A stretch of DNA of 64,000 bases from Chitinophaga oryziterrae (GTDB taxonomy: Bacteria; Bacteroidota; Bacteroidia; Chitinophagales; Chitinophagaceae), in the NCBI RefSeq assembly GCF_009758125.1, contig NZ_WRXO01000006.1, positions 1 to 64,000 of the forward strand, in the 5' to 3' direction. How positions within the stretch are numbered: the stretch's first letter is position 1; every line of letters starts with the position of its first letter. The notes beneath the pieces are model-generated. The model had not been told where the DNA came from and made no database searches. It saw only the letters and a program-made list of their open reading frames with translations. Both the position numbers and the translations under genes were made by a program. Shown here piece by piece: positions 19,784 through 29,337 of the stretch.

Positions 19784-20173
19784 TCAGGGGCTGGGGCTTC
19801 CAAAAAAAAGAACATAGCCATCAGCATCTGTTACCTCAAATCCGCGCAGCCCATCGTCATCGTCCCGGAGGGGTTGGCGAAATATTATACCGGTTGAACT
19901 GTATTCCTCAAATAAGGTGTCAGCGTCTTCCGTAAAAATGTACGCATCCCAGCGGGCCCATTCATGCCGGGTATGATTGGGGACCGGTTTTATGTCATCA
20001 GCAATTGCCTTCAACATAATGGAAACAGAATCGCGGCCCACAATAGCAAAAAAAGGATCGTTTTCAGGGCCAATATACCGAACTCCGAATCCAAGTTGAT
20101 TTACATAAAATGATACAGCATCTTTTATGCTTGAAACAATAAAAAATGGGGAAATGTAGGAAAGGTTTGACAT
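19784..20173 (-). CDS. VOC-superfamily (glyoxalase/bleomycin resistance-like) protein
   Basis: A 129-residue single-unit vicinal-oxygen-chelate protein with the beta-alpha-beta-beta-beta layout: FFIVSSIKDAVSFYVNQLGF at the start, FAIVGRDSVSIML in the middle and FEVTDADGYVLFFG at the end. Members include glyoxalases, dioxygenases and antibiotic-binding resistance proteins. The usual first metal-ligand histidine is not obvious, so it may be a binding protein rather than an enzyme. The ankyrin gene lies 48 bases upstream on the same strand. Confidence 0.8.
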   Translation of the reverse strand: MSNLSYISPFFIVSSIKDAVSFYVNQLGFGVRYIGPENDPFFAIVGRDSVSIMLKAIADDIKPVPNHTRHEWARWDAYIFTEDADTLFEEYSSTGIIFRQPLRDDDDGLRGFEVTDADGYVLFFGSPSP

Positions 20174-20221
20174 TGTTTTACATAAGATTTATCGGGTAAT
20201 GTCCCGGGTTGAAAAATAGCG

Positions 20222-21082
20222 CTAAAGTGTTTGTTCTGAGGTGCGCAAAAAACTTTCAATCCGGGCAAATTTTTGTTCCCCAGCCTCTTCAGAAAAGCTA
20301 TCAGATTGCATATGGGCTGCCCATCCCAGTGGTGTTCCCTTGTAAATCTTATCTTGAACATTAAGCCTTGCACCTGCCTCAACTAACAGTTTTACACAAT
20401 TCAGGGAGCCCGAACTCACTGCCTGGTGCAAAGGTGTAGCATGGCTATGGAAGCCACAGATAGCCTCCGGGAACCCATTGGGATCGATATCCATTTCCAG
20501 CAGGCGTTTAACCATGTTTGCTTTTCCATAAAATGCTGCGGCTGTAAGTGCTGTCAGCTTTTCATCGTTACTTGCCTGTGCCGCTAAATGATTTATATCG
20601 TCTATACGTTCCAGGCAAACAGCAACCGCTAAAGTAAGCTTATCCCCGCGGTCAACTAAATGTAGTGCGGCTTCCACATTTCCATTTGTTAATGCGACCA
20701 TTGCGCCACAGGGTAAAGCTCCCGCATCTATCAGTAAATCAATCATCGCAATCTGTACTCCACATTCACGCGGAATACGACCGGACACTACTAAACCAAG
20801 TGTATGGTCAATTTGATCCTGATAGGTGTCTGGCGCTTCATATTTTACCGCATCTGCTAATAAGCGGGTTATTTCTATAATATTGGGTGGCAGTTTATCG
20901 ATTCGGATAGGGTTATCGGCTACAAACCAAAGCAAATAAGGGTCTTTGAAATAACCTTGCCCTTCTGTGTGCAATCTGTCCTTAACCAGATCGGGGTGTT
21001 TGGAAATCAGGTCCGCCAGTTCAGCCGTTCTACCGGAATCTATTGCTGCTATCGAACGGTGGAAATCTGCTATATTTTTCAT
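20222..21082 (-). CDS. Ankyrin-repeat protein
   Basis: A 286-residue protein whose C-terminal half carries ankyrin repeats: TALTAAAFYGKANMVKRLLE (about 173-192), ATPLHQAVSSGSLNCVKLLV, and TPLGWAAHM near the end. The N-terminal half (FHRSIAAIDSGRTAELADLI, then VVSGRIPRECGVQIAMIDLL) looks like degenerate repeats of the same kind. Such proteins mediate protein-protein contacts. No signal peptide is visible, so it is probably cytoplasmic. It shares a strand with the VOC gene and is divergent from the methyltransferase gene across a 255-base gap. Partner unknown. Confidence 0.8.
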   Translation of the reverse strand: MKNIADFHRSIAAIDSGRTAELADLISKHPDLVKDRLHTEGQGYFKDPYLLWFVADNPIRIDKLPPNIIEITRLLADAVKYEAPDTYQDQIDHTLGLVVSGRIPRECGVQIAMIDLLIDAGALPCGAMVALTNGNVEAALHLVDRGDKLTLAVAVCLERIDDINHLAAQASNDEKLTALTAAAFYGKANMVKRLLEMDIDPNGFPEAICGFHSHATPLHQAVSSGSLNCVKLLVEAGARLNVQDKIYKGTPLGWAAHMQSDSFSEEAGEQKFARIESFLRTSEQTL

Positions 21083-21337
21083 AATGCTTAAGTTGGAATA
21101 AGTTTAAACTAAAACACACCTTTATTACAGTTTTAATAAATCATTCAAACACGATTCGCCTTATCTAAAATTATAGTTTTACCTGAAGGGAGGTAGTTAA
21201 AAATAAAAAAATAATCTGACAGGTCGCAGTAAAACCGCCATAAATTCCATTTTCTCAAATTTTATACACTATATAATAAGCGGTTGTCACAGGCAAGTCA
21301 GTAAATACGTAACTTGCGGGCTTAATAAAAAGTGCTT
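21083..21337. other. Divergent intergenic region
   Basis: A 255-base AT-rich gap between the divergent ankyrin and methyltransferase genes. It must contain promoters in both directions, but I find no exact TAnnTTTG box and no strong repeat in it. Confidence 0.3.
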
Positions 21338-21970
21338 ATGATAAATGAAACCGGAAAAACTGAATTTTGGGAAAAAAACTTTATCGAAAAACAGGAAATG
21401 TGGGGTTTCGAACCATCACATTCGGCAGTATTAACGAAGGACTTTTTTCTTCAAAAATCCGTCAAAAATATCCTCATACCTGGAATTGGTTACGGACGGA
21501 ATGCGCAAATATTCAGAGACAACGGAATAGCGGTAACAGGGATTGAGATATCACAAACTGCTATTGAAATGGCAGGAAAACATTACGGAACAGAGATGCT
21601 TATCTATCATGGTTCTGTAACAGATATGCCATATGATAAATGCCTGTACGATGGGATATTCTGCTATGCTTTAATTCATTTACTGGACAGTAGCGAAAGA
21701 GCGAAACTGATCCTCGACTGCTATAGTCAACTGACAGAGAATGGCTACATGGTTTTTACAGTTATTTCAAAAGAAGCCCATACCTATGGTAAAGGCAAAT
21801 TTGTCAGCAAAGACCGTTATGAAATATTCGATGGAGTTAACATGTTCTTTTATGATAGAGAATCGATCAGGGAAGAGTTTGGCAAAGCTGGATTATTTGA
21901 CATCACCGAGGTTACCGAGAATTTTCCATTCTTTTTAATTAAATGTAGAAAGGAGGACATAAAAAGATAA
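21338..21970 (+). CDS. Class I SAM-dependent methyltransferase
   Basis: A 210-residue methyltransferase with a Rossmann SAM-binding motif ILIPGIGYGRNAQIF (GxGxG near residues 49-53), the acidic residue ending strand 2 (VTGIEIS), and FCYALIHLL as motif III. The opening FWEKNFIEKQEMWGFEPSHSA resembles the TehB/thiopurine-methyltransferase-like group that acts on small molecules. Start at ATG 21338 rather than the in-frame GTG at 21332. The NTF2-like gene starts 4 bases after the stop, so the two are probably co-transcribed. Substrate unknown. Confidence 0.85.
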   Translation: MINETGKTEFWEKNFIEKQEMWGFEPSHSAVLTKDFFLQKSVKNILIPGIGYGRNAQIFRDNGIAVTGIEISQTAIEMAGKHYGTEMLIYHGSVTDMPYDKCLYDGIFCYALIHLLDSSERAKLILDCYSQLTENGYMVFTVISKEAHTYGKGKFVSKDRYEIFDGVNMFFYDRESIREEFGKAGLFDITEVTENFPFFLIKCRKEDIKR

Positions 21971-21974
21971 ATAA

Positions 21975-22370
21975 ATGAAGACAACAAATAATGAAGAACA
22001 AATACGAGAAGCCCTGAATGCACACTGGCATGCATCGGCAGCCGGCGATGCAAATGCGGAACATGATATTTACGATGATGACGCCATCTGTGATTATCCC
22101 CAGTCAGGCGAACGAATCCTCGGACGGAGCAATTTGCAGGCCTTGCGAAGTCATCATCCGGGTAGGCCGTCAGGCTTCAATGTAAAGCGAATCCTCGGAA
22201 ATGGCGATCTCTGGATCACAGAATACACAATCACCTACGAGGAGCAACGGGCATACACCGTGAGCATTATGGAGTTTCGCAACGGTAAAGTCGTGCACGA
22301 GACGCAGTATTTTGCGGATCCTTTCGAGGCGCCGGCCTGGCGAAGTCAATGGGTTCAACAAATCGTGTGA
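21975..22370 (+). CDS. SnoaL/NTF2-like protein
   Basis: A 131-residue alpha-beta cone protein of the NTF2/SnoaL superfamily: opening helix EEQIREALNAHWHASAAGD, then YDDDAICDYPQSGERILGR, and a C-terminal sheet with VSIMEFRNGKVVHETQYFAD. These small proteins are isomerases, hydrolases or binding proteins. It follows the methyltransferase by 4 bases, suggesting translational coupling and perhaps a shared pathway. Catalytic role not determinable. Confidence 0.8.
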   Translation: MKTTNNEEQIREALNAHWHASAAGDANAEHDIYDDDAICDYPQSGERILGRSNLQALRSHHPGRPSGFNVKRILGNGDLWITEYTITYEEQRAYTVSIMEFRNGKVVHETQYFADPFEAPAWRSQWVQQIV

Positions 22371-22391
22371 CGCTGCAAGTACATAACTACT

Positions 22392-22841
22392 TTATTTAGC
22401 CTTAGGCGTCTTTTCTGTTTTCCATTTAATAACATGGTACACCGCTTTGGTAGTCCCCACATTTTTAAGACCATGCAATTGATTAGATGCCTGGAAAATG
22501 ACGGAGCCTGGACCAATACGTTTAGTAATGCCGTTTACGGTCGATTCAACTACCCCTTCTTTTATAATGATCAGTTCTTCTTCGGGATGTTGATGCGGAG
22601 GATGTGGAGCCTCTCCTGGATTCAACGTAGTTACATGCAGTTCCAATTCATCTAGTGTCGGTGTGGGGGCCTGAAAGAACTGGCGCTTTTCTCCTGTTTT
22701 AGTAGGCACTGCTTTGATATCGTTCCAGTCGTATATAGCAGATGATAAGGGAGGCTGCGGGTCCTTATGTGCAATAATGGCCATTGGGATACACATTATC
22801 AGTGCAGTGATGCAAATAAAAGTTATTTCTCGTTTTGTCAT
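22392..22841 (-). CDS. Secreted cupin-domain protein
   Basis: About 149 residues from the internal ATG (MTKREITF...), which is preferred over the longer start at 22877 because it gives a normal signal peptide (hydrophobic stretch ending near MAIIAHK). Seen: cupin motif 1 with the metal-ligand pattern HPPHQHPEEELIIIKEG and motif 2 near PGSVIFQASNQLHGLKN. Single-domain cupins bind a metal and act on, or sense, small molecules. Predicted to be periplasmic. TAACTTTC on the minus strand (22857-22864) is a 7 of 8 match to the -7 consensus, 15 bases upstream of the start. Confidence 0.8.
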   Translation of the reverse strand: MTKREITFICITALIMCIPMAIIAHKDPQPPLSSAIYDWNDIKAVPTKTGEKRQFFQAPTPTLDELELHVTTLNPGEAPHPPHQHPEEELIIIKEGVVESTVNGITKRIGPGSVIFQASNQLHGLKNVGTTKAVYHVIKWKTEKTPKAK

Positions 22842-23231
22842 TGTATTGGGTTTAAGGAAAGTTAATTTACGAAACATTGGTTATAATTTTGCGGGCAATG
22901 ACCAATGAAAGACCTGGAAAACTTTCAGCGGATGAAGTTCGCCGTTCTGCTTTATTATACCTGTCGAACATGGGTGCATCAATAACTCCATTGTAACATA
23001 TTACCAGCCGGTCCGCTGATTTGTTGTCCAATCCGAAATTTCTTATTCACATAAATCATAAAAATTATCTGTAAGATACCGGTGATTTAATGAGTTAATT
23101 TTTATATTCTGAGAGGGGGAGATGCTCCTGATAAATTGGGTATATTTATAATAGTATAGCATGTACGGAAACCATCAATGAATCAGTCCTGATGAAACCC
23201 TTTTTTAAATTTTAATCTTAACCCTCAAAGT
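22842..23231. other. Intergenic stretch with an exact -7 box and a 32-codon ORF
   Basis: A 390-base stretch without an established gene. TAATTTTG at 22884-22891 (plus strand) matches TAnnTTTG exactly and is followed after 6 bases by an ATG at 22898. That ATG opens a 32-codon frame (MTNERPGKLSADEVRRSALL...) ending at 22996. It looks like a promoter still attached to a very short or decayed gene. The remainder up to the sugar dehydrogenase start is AT-rich, with no repeat that I can see. Confidence 0.35.
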
Positions 23232-24413
23232 ATGAAGAATCCATTAAGTGTATTTCCCAAACAGCTATTGTCCATAGCTCTTATGACAGTTTTAATGCTA
23301 AGCTGTAAAACAGAAAAAGATGACGTTATTAAAAAGGATTCGGCCGTGGCTGTGGTACCTCAGATATCGCTGACGTCGGTTATAACTTCCGGTTTAAGCG
23401 CTCCTATGCAGTTTGTGCATGCCGGTGATGGCAGTAAACGTGTTTTTATTGTGCAGAAAGCAGGCACTATAAGAGTATATGATTCTACCTTTAATTTTAT
23501 TTCTGTATTTGGCACCGTATCAAATGTGAGTAACAGTGGTGAAAGAGGTCTGCTCAGTATGGCCTTTCATCCTAACTATTCAGTGAATGGTTTTGTTTAT
23601 GTTTATTATACTAATACGGCAGGCAATCTTGAGCTTGCCAGGTATCATGTAAACAGTGGTAGTCCGAATACGATGGACGCTGCATCAAAAGTGATCGTAT
23701 TGACCATCCCGCATCCTACCAATGCAAACCATAATGGAGGAGAGCTTCACTTCGGTAGTGATGGGTACCTGTATTTATCTACCGGCGACGGTGGTGGTAG
23801 TGGAGATGTTCCCAACAATGCACAGAATACTGCTGTGTTGCTGGGTAAAATATTGCGCCTGGCCGTTAATACTTCTGCCACTGCGCCATATTATACTGTT
23901 CCTGCGGGCAATCCTTTTTCAAATGAAGTATATGCTTATGGGCTGCGTAACCCCTACCGCTGGAGCTTTGATAAAGCCACCCAGGATATGTGGATAGGTG
24001 ATGTAGGGCAGGATTCGTGGGAGGAAATTGATTTCCGTGCAGCTGCTGCTACATCAGGCGCTAATTACGGATGGCGCTGTTATGAAGGTAACGCCACATA
24101 TAACTCTTCAGGATGTACGGGAACAAATTATATCTTCCCTGTGCATGTTTATGCTACACAAAATCCTGCTGCAAGTATTACAGGAGGGGTGGTTTACAGA
24201 GGGGCTGCATATCCTGCTTTGCAGGGCTGTTACCTGAGTGCTGATTTCTATTCAGGCATTTTTTATAAGATTGTTTCTAATGGCTCCGGATGGGATGTTA
24301 CTACTCAAACACTTTCCCCGACCGGAATTGTGGATTTCGGAGAAACTGAAAGCGGAGAGGTGTACGTTGTATCCAATACCGGGAACAGTGTATACCGCGT
24401 TACATCAATCTAA
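23232..24413 (+). CDS. PQQ-dependent sugar dehydrogenase-like lipoprotein
   Basis: A 393-residue lipoprotein with a lipobox ending at Cys25 (LMLSC). The body is the GSDH/sorbosone dehydrogenase-like six-bladed propeller: GLSAPMQFVHAGDGSKRVFI, GERGLLSMAFHPNY, HNGGELHFGSDGYLYLSTGDG, YGLRNPYRWSFD and IGDVGQDSWEEID. Family members oxidize aldoses using PQQ at the cell envelope. The His and Arg/Asn residues expected near the cofactor are in these motifs. It stands alone, with a strong terminator directly after it, so its electron acceptor is not encoded here. Confidence 0.88.
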   Translation: MKNPLSVFPKQLLSIALMTVLMLSCKTEKDDVIKKDSAVAVVPQISLTSVITSGLSAPMQFVHAGDGSKRVFIVQKAGTIRVYDSTFNFISVFGTVSNVSNSGERGLLSMAFHPNYSVNGFVYVYYTNTAGNLELARYHVNSGSPNTMDAASKVIVLTIPHPTNANHNGGELHFGSDGYLYLSTGDGGGSGDVPNNAQNTAVLLGKILRLAVNTSATAPYYTVPAGNPFSNEVYAYGLRNPYRWSFDKATQDMWIGDVGQDSWEEIDFRAAAATSGANYGWRCYEGNATYNSSGCTGTNYIFPVHVYATQNPAASITGGVVYRGAAYPALQGCYLSADFYSGIFYKIVSNGSGWDVTTQTLSPTGIVDFGETESGEVYVVSNTGNSVYRVTSI

Positions 24414-24442
24414 ATGCTGTATTTAATACATCAGGACTGTAT

Positions 24443-24473
24443 AAAAAGGGCTGACCAAAGGTTGGCCCTTTTT
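24443..24473 (+). terminator. Rho-independent terminator after the sugar dehydrogenase gene
   Basis: Stem AAAGGGCTGACC and GGTTGGCCCTTT with an AAA loop and two G-U type pairs, followed by a T run. It starts 30 bases after the stop codon and separates this gene from the convergent mutasome operon. Confidence 0.85.
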
Positions 24474-24588
24474 ATTATCAGGAAAATAACAGCATCCTTA
24501 ACCTGTAGTTGGACAAAACGGGGGAGGAGGCTACAACAAATAATGAATAAGAAATATGGATATTCCATACCTGACAAGCGAACATTGA

Positions 24589-27500
24589 TTATTTAAAATT
24601 CCTGCCTGAAGGGAAAATCTCTCCCTGTACCATCTTAGCTGCCTGTGTCTTTTTACTTTTAACCGGTTGACGGTCTGCATTTTTTTCGTCCGTGAGGGAG
24701 AACGCAGAGATCTGTGGCATATCCCCCTCCGGTGTAACCAGTTTCTGTAACAGCCCTGACATATCGTAACAACGTTTTGCAATGACGTGCGTAACTTCGC
24801 CCTCTCTTTGCAATCTGCCTTCTACCATAAGCAGCCTCGAAGTCACGATTTCCTTCCTGTATTTATCAAACAGTTTTTGAAATACCACCAGGTTGGCAAT
24901 GCCTGTTTCATCCTCCACCGTGATAAAGCAGATGCCGGAGGCCGTGCCTGGTCTTTGTCTTACTAATACCAGCCCGGCTACCCTTACCCAAGCTCCGTCC
25001 GGCAGAAGAGTGAGTTCCTGGGTGGAAAGGACATGATGTTTTATCAATCCCTGCCGCACGAAGCTGACCGGATGGGCTTTTAAAGACAGCGTTGTAGAAG
25101 CGTAGTCCTGCAGCACATGTTCAGAAGCTGACATTTCAGGTAGCTGTACCTGCTCTTCAAAGGTACTCTCAGAGGGCTGGCCGGTAAACAGGCCCAGTGG
25201 CCGGTCGCTAAGGGACGATGCTTCCCAGAGTGCCTGCCTCCTGTCCATGCCCATGGAGCGGAAAGCATCGGCATCCGCCAGTTTCTCCAATACCGTTTGT
25301 GATACCCCTGCGTCCCTTAGCGCAGGAATGCTCGTATAAGGCTTATTACGGGCAGATACCAGCGCGGCAGCATCTTCTTCCCGTATTCCCTTTATCTGCC
25401 GGAAACCGAGCCGTATAGCACAGTATTTACCCGCTTTTTCTTCCAGCCTGTTATCCCAATCTGAAAGGTTTACATCCGCAGGCCGGATCTCCACGCCATG
25501 CTTGCGGGCATCTATAACAATCTGTGCCGGCTGGTAAAATCCCATCGGCATACTGTTGAGTAATGCCGTGGCAAATACGTCCGGGTAGTAACATTTGATC
25601 CAGCTTGAAACATAGACCAGTAATGCAAAACTTGCCGCATGGGATTCAGGGAAACCATAACTGCCGAAGCCTTCCAACTGCTTAAATACCCGGCGTGCGA
25701 ATTCCTCTGTATAACCTTTGGACACCATACCATCAACAAGCTTTTTCTCATATTGGCTCACCAGGCCTTTTGCCTTAAACGTGGCCATGGACCTGCGAAG
25801 GCCATCAGCTTCCGCCGGTGTAAATCCTGCTGCTACGATAGCGATCTCCATAGCCTGTTCCTGGAACAAGGGAACACCTAATGTCCTGCCCAGGATCTCT
25901 TCCAGTTCTTTGGATGGGTATTCTATTGGCTCCTCACCATTACGGCGCCGGAGATAAGGGTGTACCATGTCGCCCTGGATCGGCCCTGGCCTTACGATGG
26001 CTACCTCGATTACCAGGTCATAAAAAGTTTTTGGTTTCAGCCGTGGCAGCATGGACATCTGCGCACGGCTTTCAATCTGGAATACGCCGATCGTATCCGC
26101 ATGGCTAATCATTTCATAAACTTTTGGGTCTTCCTGCTCATTGATTTTTGCCAATGTAAGGTCAAGGTCATAATGTGCTTTCGCCAGATCAAATGCCTTC
26201 CTGATACAGGTCAGCATGCCCAATGCCAGTACATCTATTTTAAGGAAACCTAATGCCTCAATATCATCCTTATTCCATTCTATATTCGTCCGGTTTTCCA
26301 TGCGGGCATTCAGGATCGGGCACAGATTGGATAACTTACCCCTGGTAATCACAAAGCCCCCGGTATGCTGACCGAGTTGGCGCGGAAATCCTATATACTG
26401 CTGCGTGAGCTCCAATACTTTAAGCAGGTGCTTATCTTTCGGGTCAAAGCCGTTACTTGATCCGGCCTTCCCTTCCAACCATTCAGTTGAAAGCTCATAA
26501 CCGGATTTGGCCAACTGGTCTACTGCGTCAACGGATAAGCCCATCGCCTTGCCCACGTCCCGTACAGCACCCTTCCAATGCACCTGTGTTACTGTTGCAA
26601 CAATGGCTGCACTGTTCCGGCCATATTTATTGTAGACGTATTGCATGACCTCTTCGCGCCTTTCATGTTCGAAATCCACGTCGATGTCGGGTGGCTCGTC
26701 ACGTGCATCAGACATAAATCGTGCGAACAGCAGTTTGAATTTGGAAGGGTCAACGGATGTTATGCCCAAACAAAAACAAACAACCGAATTAGCCGCAGAT
26801 CCGCGCCCCTGGCAAAGGATATTACGGCTTCTGGCAAAACGTACGATATCATAAACCGTCAGGAAGTAAGGCGCATAATCTTTTCGGTCCATGAAATCCA
26901 GCTCATACTGGATGGTCTCTTTAACGTTTAGGGGAATGTCATTGCCAAACTTTTCTTTTGCACCCTGCCAGGTCAGAAACACAAGTTCTTCCTGCGGTGT
27001 GCGTCCTTCGCTGGTAATTTCTTCAGGGTAAACATATTTCAGCTCATCGAGTGAAAAGGTGCAGGCCTCTGCTATTTCCTGTGTTCGTTTTATTGCATCG
27101 GGATATTGCCGGAATAGCCGCTGCATTTCACCAATGGGTTTTAGATAACGTTCACCATTCGGGTGAAGAAGGTAACCGGCATTATGAATGGTTCGCTTTT
27201 CCCTTATACAGGTAAGGATATCCTGTAACTGCCTGCGCTCCGTATTGTGGTAATATACATCGTTGGCCGCCACTAGAGGAACATTCAGTCGGGCAGATAA
27301 CTCTGATAACCGGTATAATTTTTTCTGGTCATCGCCGAGGTACGTTCGGGATGCACCCAGGTAAAGGTCCTTTCCGAAGGCCTGCCGGTATTCATTAAGT
27401 GTATCCTTGAACTTTGGATCATAATCAAAGGATGTATTCAATGCTGCCGGTGGAACGGCAATAAACTTTGTCCCTTTCGCATATTTGTAAACATCCGCTT

Positions 27501-27822
27501 TGTATAATTCACACTTGCCTTTTTCGGTCCGCAGATTGCCTTCGGAAAGCAAGGTGGAAAGCCGGCCGTAAGCTTCTATAGATGTCGGGTATGCTAAGAG
27601 GCCCGGGCCGTCTAGTAAATCCAGCCGGCAGGCAGGGATAATCTGTATACCGTTTGCACTGGCAGCAACATGCGCACGCACAATACCGGCCAGCGTATTA
27701 TGATCAGTAATGGCAATCTTTTTATAGCCCAGAGAAGCTGCATGCGCTACCAACTCTTCCGGGTGTGAGCCTCCCCGTAAGAAGGTAAAATTCGTAGTGA
27801 CTTGTAATTCTGTATAATCCAT
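24589..27822 (-). CDS. dnaE2: Error-prone DNA polymerase III alpha subunit (DnaE2/ImuC)
   Basis: A 1077-residue C-family polymerase of the usual DnaE2 length. Seen: N-terminal PHP domain (TNFTFLRGGSHPEELV, ITDHNTLAG), the catalytic aspartates in PPDIDVDFEHERREEV near residue 375, GRGSAANS upstream of them, and a C-terminal OB fold (about 940-1030, VRVAGLVLVRQRPGTASG). DnaE2 performs translesion synthesis and damage-induced mutagenesis together with ImuA and ImuB. It is the third gene of the imuA-imuB-dnaE2 operon, 17 bases after imuB. The set is complete. Confidence 0.96.
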   Translation of the reverse strand: MDYTELQVTTNFTFLRGGSHPEELVAHAASLGYKKIAITDHNTLAGIVRAHVAASANGIQIIPACRLDLLDGPGLLAYPTSIEAYGRLSTLLSEGNLRTEKGKCELYKADVYKYAKGTKFIAVPPAALNTSFDYDPKFKDTLNEYRQAFGKDLYLGASRTYLGDDQKKLYRLSELSARLNVPLVAANDVYYHNTERRQLQDILTCIREKRTIHNAGYLLHPNGERYLKPIGEMQRLFRQYPDAIKRTQEIAEACTFSLDELKYVYPEEITSEGRTPQEELVFLTWQGAKEKFGNDIPLNVKETIQYELDFMDRKDYAPYFLTVYDIVRFARSRNILCQGRGSAANSVVCFCLGITSVDPSKFKLLFARFMSDARDEPPDIDVDFEHERREEVMQYVYNKYGRNSAAIVATVTQVHWKGAVRDVGKAMGLSVDAVDQLAKSGYELSTEWLEGKAGSSNGFDPKDKHLLKVLELTQQYIGFPRQLGQHTGGFVITRGKLSNLCPILNARMENRTNIEWNKDDIEALGFLKIDVLALGMLTCIRKAFDLAKAHYDLDLTLAKINEQEDPKVYEMISHADTIGVFQIESRAQMSMLPRLKPKTFYDLVIEVAIVRPGPIQGDMVHPYLRRRNGEEPIEYPSKELEEILGRTLGVPLFQEQAMEIAIVAAGFTPAEADGLRRSMATFKAKGLVSQYEKKLVDGMVSKGYTEEFARRVFKQLEGFGSYGFPESHAASFALLVYVSSWIKCYYPDVFATALLNSMPMGFYQPAQIVIDARKHGVEIRPADVNLSDWDNRLEEKAGKYCAIRLGFRQIKGIREEDAAALVSARNKPYTSIPALRDAGVSQTVLEKLADADAFRSMGMDRRQALWEASSLSDRPLGLFTGQPSESTFEEQVQLPEMSASEHVLQDYASTTLSLKAHPVSFVRQGLIKHHVLSTQELTLLPDGAWVRVAGLVLVRQRPGTASGICFITVEDETGIANLVVFQKLFDKYRKEIVTSRLLMVEGRLQREGEVTHVIAKRCYDMSGLLQKLVTPEGDMPQISAFSLTDEKNADRQPVKSKKTQAAKMVQGEIFPSGRNFK

Positions 27823-27839
27823 AACTCATCAAATCGTGA

Positions 27840-29336
27840 TCACGCAAAAACTCCATGTATAAACCATTCCGGTTTGTGTTCATCGTAATGTCCCAACCGG
27901 AAAATCCAGTACCGTGCTCCCTGTTCATCCTCGACCGCATAATAGTCCCTGTGCAAACCATTTTCCAGCCACCATTCCCGCTCTATCCGTTCCGGTCCGT
28001 CCGCTTTGATGACCTTATGTATTTTCCCTTTATAGATGAACAGCATCGGTGGGTAATCAGGTATCGGTGCTGTCACTTCTATGAGCTCCGGTTTCGACAG
28101 CAGGCATATCGGCCTTGGCCTGTCCAGCCGCCAGTCAGCAGCGGGTTTTTCTTCCAGCGAAGCAGCCAGCCTGAAGGATCGTTCCGGCCAGTAATGCTCA
28201 TCGGGAAGATAACGACGTATGGCACCCATACCCAGCCTTCCTGCCAGCCGGTCCAGCAGGTTTGCGACTCCGGCCTGATGACCGGCCCCTGTATTCCACA
28301 GCGAGTCCTGTACCTGGGAGAGATCTTCAACTACAGGGGCTTCCAGTATAAAGACTTCAATACCCAAAGCAGGTGTTATCGTGGAAATTTTCAGTTCAAA
28401 GAGTTTAAATAAATGTTCAACATTGCGGGTTGGGCGGTTCGTGCCAATCTCGATTTGCTGAATATTACCATCTATACGGAACCCCTTGAATACTGCGGCC
28501 CGAAGGCCTTTCTGTTCTCTCTGTAAACGCAGGCACAATACTTCCAGAAGTCTTCTAAGCGCTATTTCGATACCGGTGGCCGTACGGATCGGTTCAAGGC
28601 AGGGCAACCTTTCCTGGTACAGCTCAACAGGCCGGATGAGTTCAATTATTTCTTGTGAACGGCCCAGTGCCTGGTCCAGCCGGTCCAGCAGGAGCTGGCC
28701 AAAGCGCCGGCGCAGCGTCAGTCGTGGCATGCTGATAAAACTGTTGATGCGGTACAGGCCCAGTTTATGCATGCGCTCAAGTATTGGCTGTTCCAGCCGC
28801 AGGGCTGCCGGTGGCAAAGGTAGCAGGGCATCAAGCAATGCTCCCGGTTCAACGATCGGTGATACCTGGCCGTAATGGGAGACCGCCCAGGCGGTACCGA
28901 TGGTATCTGCAATAGCGGCACGGACATCATATCCTGCACTTCTCAGTTTAGTAACGATCTCTTTCAGGTAAGGGCGTTCGCCTCCCCATAAATAGGCACA
29001 GCCACTTACATCCAGGATTAACCCGTCCGGTGGATCAACCGCTATTTCCGGAGTGTACCGGAGGCACCATATCGCGAGTGCATGCAGTAGCTTTTCAGCT
29101 AGCTGTGGATCTTCATCGAATACCTGCAAAGAAGGTAAAGTGGCCCTTGCATCTGCGACTACCATACCATAGTCAATACCCAGGGCCTGCGCCGCAGCGC
29201 TGGCCGCTGTGATCACCTTACGGCCACGCTCCTGTACTGCGACCACAAAGGGGAGGCCTTTAAGCTCCGGTTTGCGGAGCATTATCCGGTCCGTTACCAG
29301 GTGCCGGAACCATATCGTAATAAAACGCCTGGACAT
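27840..29336 (-). CDS. imuB: ImuB, Y-family polymerase-like mutasome protein
   Basis: A 498-residue Y-family polymerase homologue, starting at the ATG at 29336 (MSRRFITIWFRHL), which lies one base after the imuA stop (TGATATG). Seen: RKPELKGLPFVV, the palm-like LILDVSGCAYLWGGE, and the little-finger region. The Asp of the first catalytic motif and the Asp-Glu pair of active Y polymerases are absent, as is normal for ImuB, which acts as a scaffold between DnaE2, ImuA and the beta clamp. Extending the frame upstream to 29381 would overlap imuA and is less likely. Confidence 0.92.
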   Translation of the reverse strand: MSRRFITIWFRHLVTDRIMLRKPELKGLPFVVAVQERGRKVITAASAAAQALGIDYGMVVADARATLPSLQVFDEDPQLAEKLLHALAIWCLRYTPEIAVDPPDGLILDVSGCAYLWGGERPYLKEIVTKLRSAGYDVRAAIADTIGTAWAVSHYGQVSPIVEPGALLDALLPLPPAALRLEQPILERMHKLGLYRINSFISMPRLTLRRRFGQLLLDRLDQALGRSQEIIELIRPVELYQERLPCLEPIRTATGIEIALRRLLEVLCLRLQREQKGLRAAVFKGFRIDGNIQQIEIGTNRPTRNVEHLFKLFELKISTITPALGIEVFILEAPVVEDLSQVQDSLWNTGAGHQAGVANLLDRLAGRLGMGAIRRYLPDEHYWPERSFRLAASLEEKPAADWRLDRPRPICLLSKPELIEVTAPIPDYPPMLFIYKGKIHKVIKADGPERIEREWWLENGLHRDYYAVEDEQGARYWIFRLGHYDEHKPEWFIHGVFA

Positions 29337-29337
29337 A

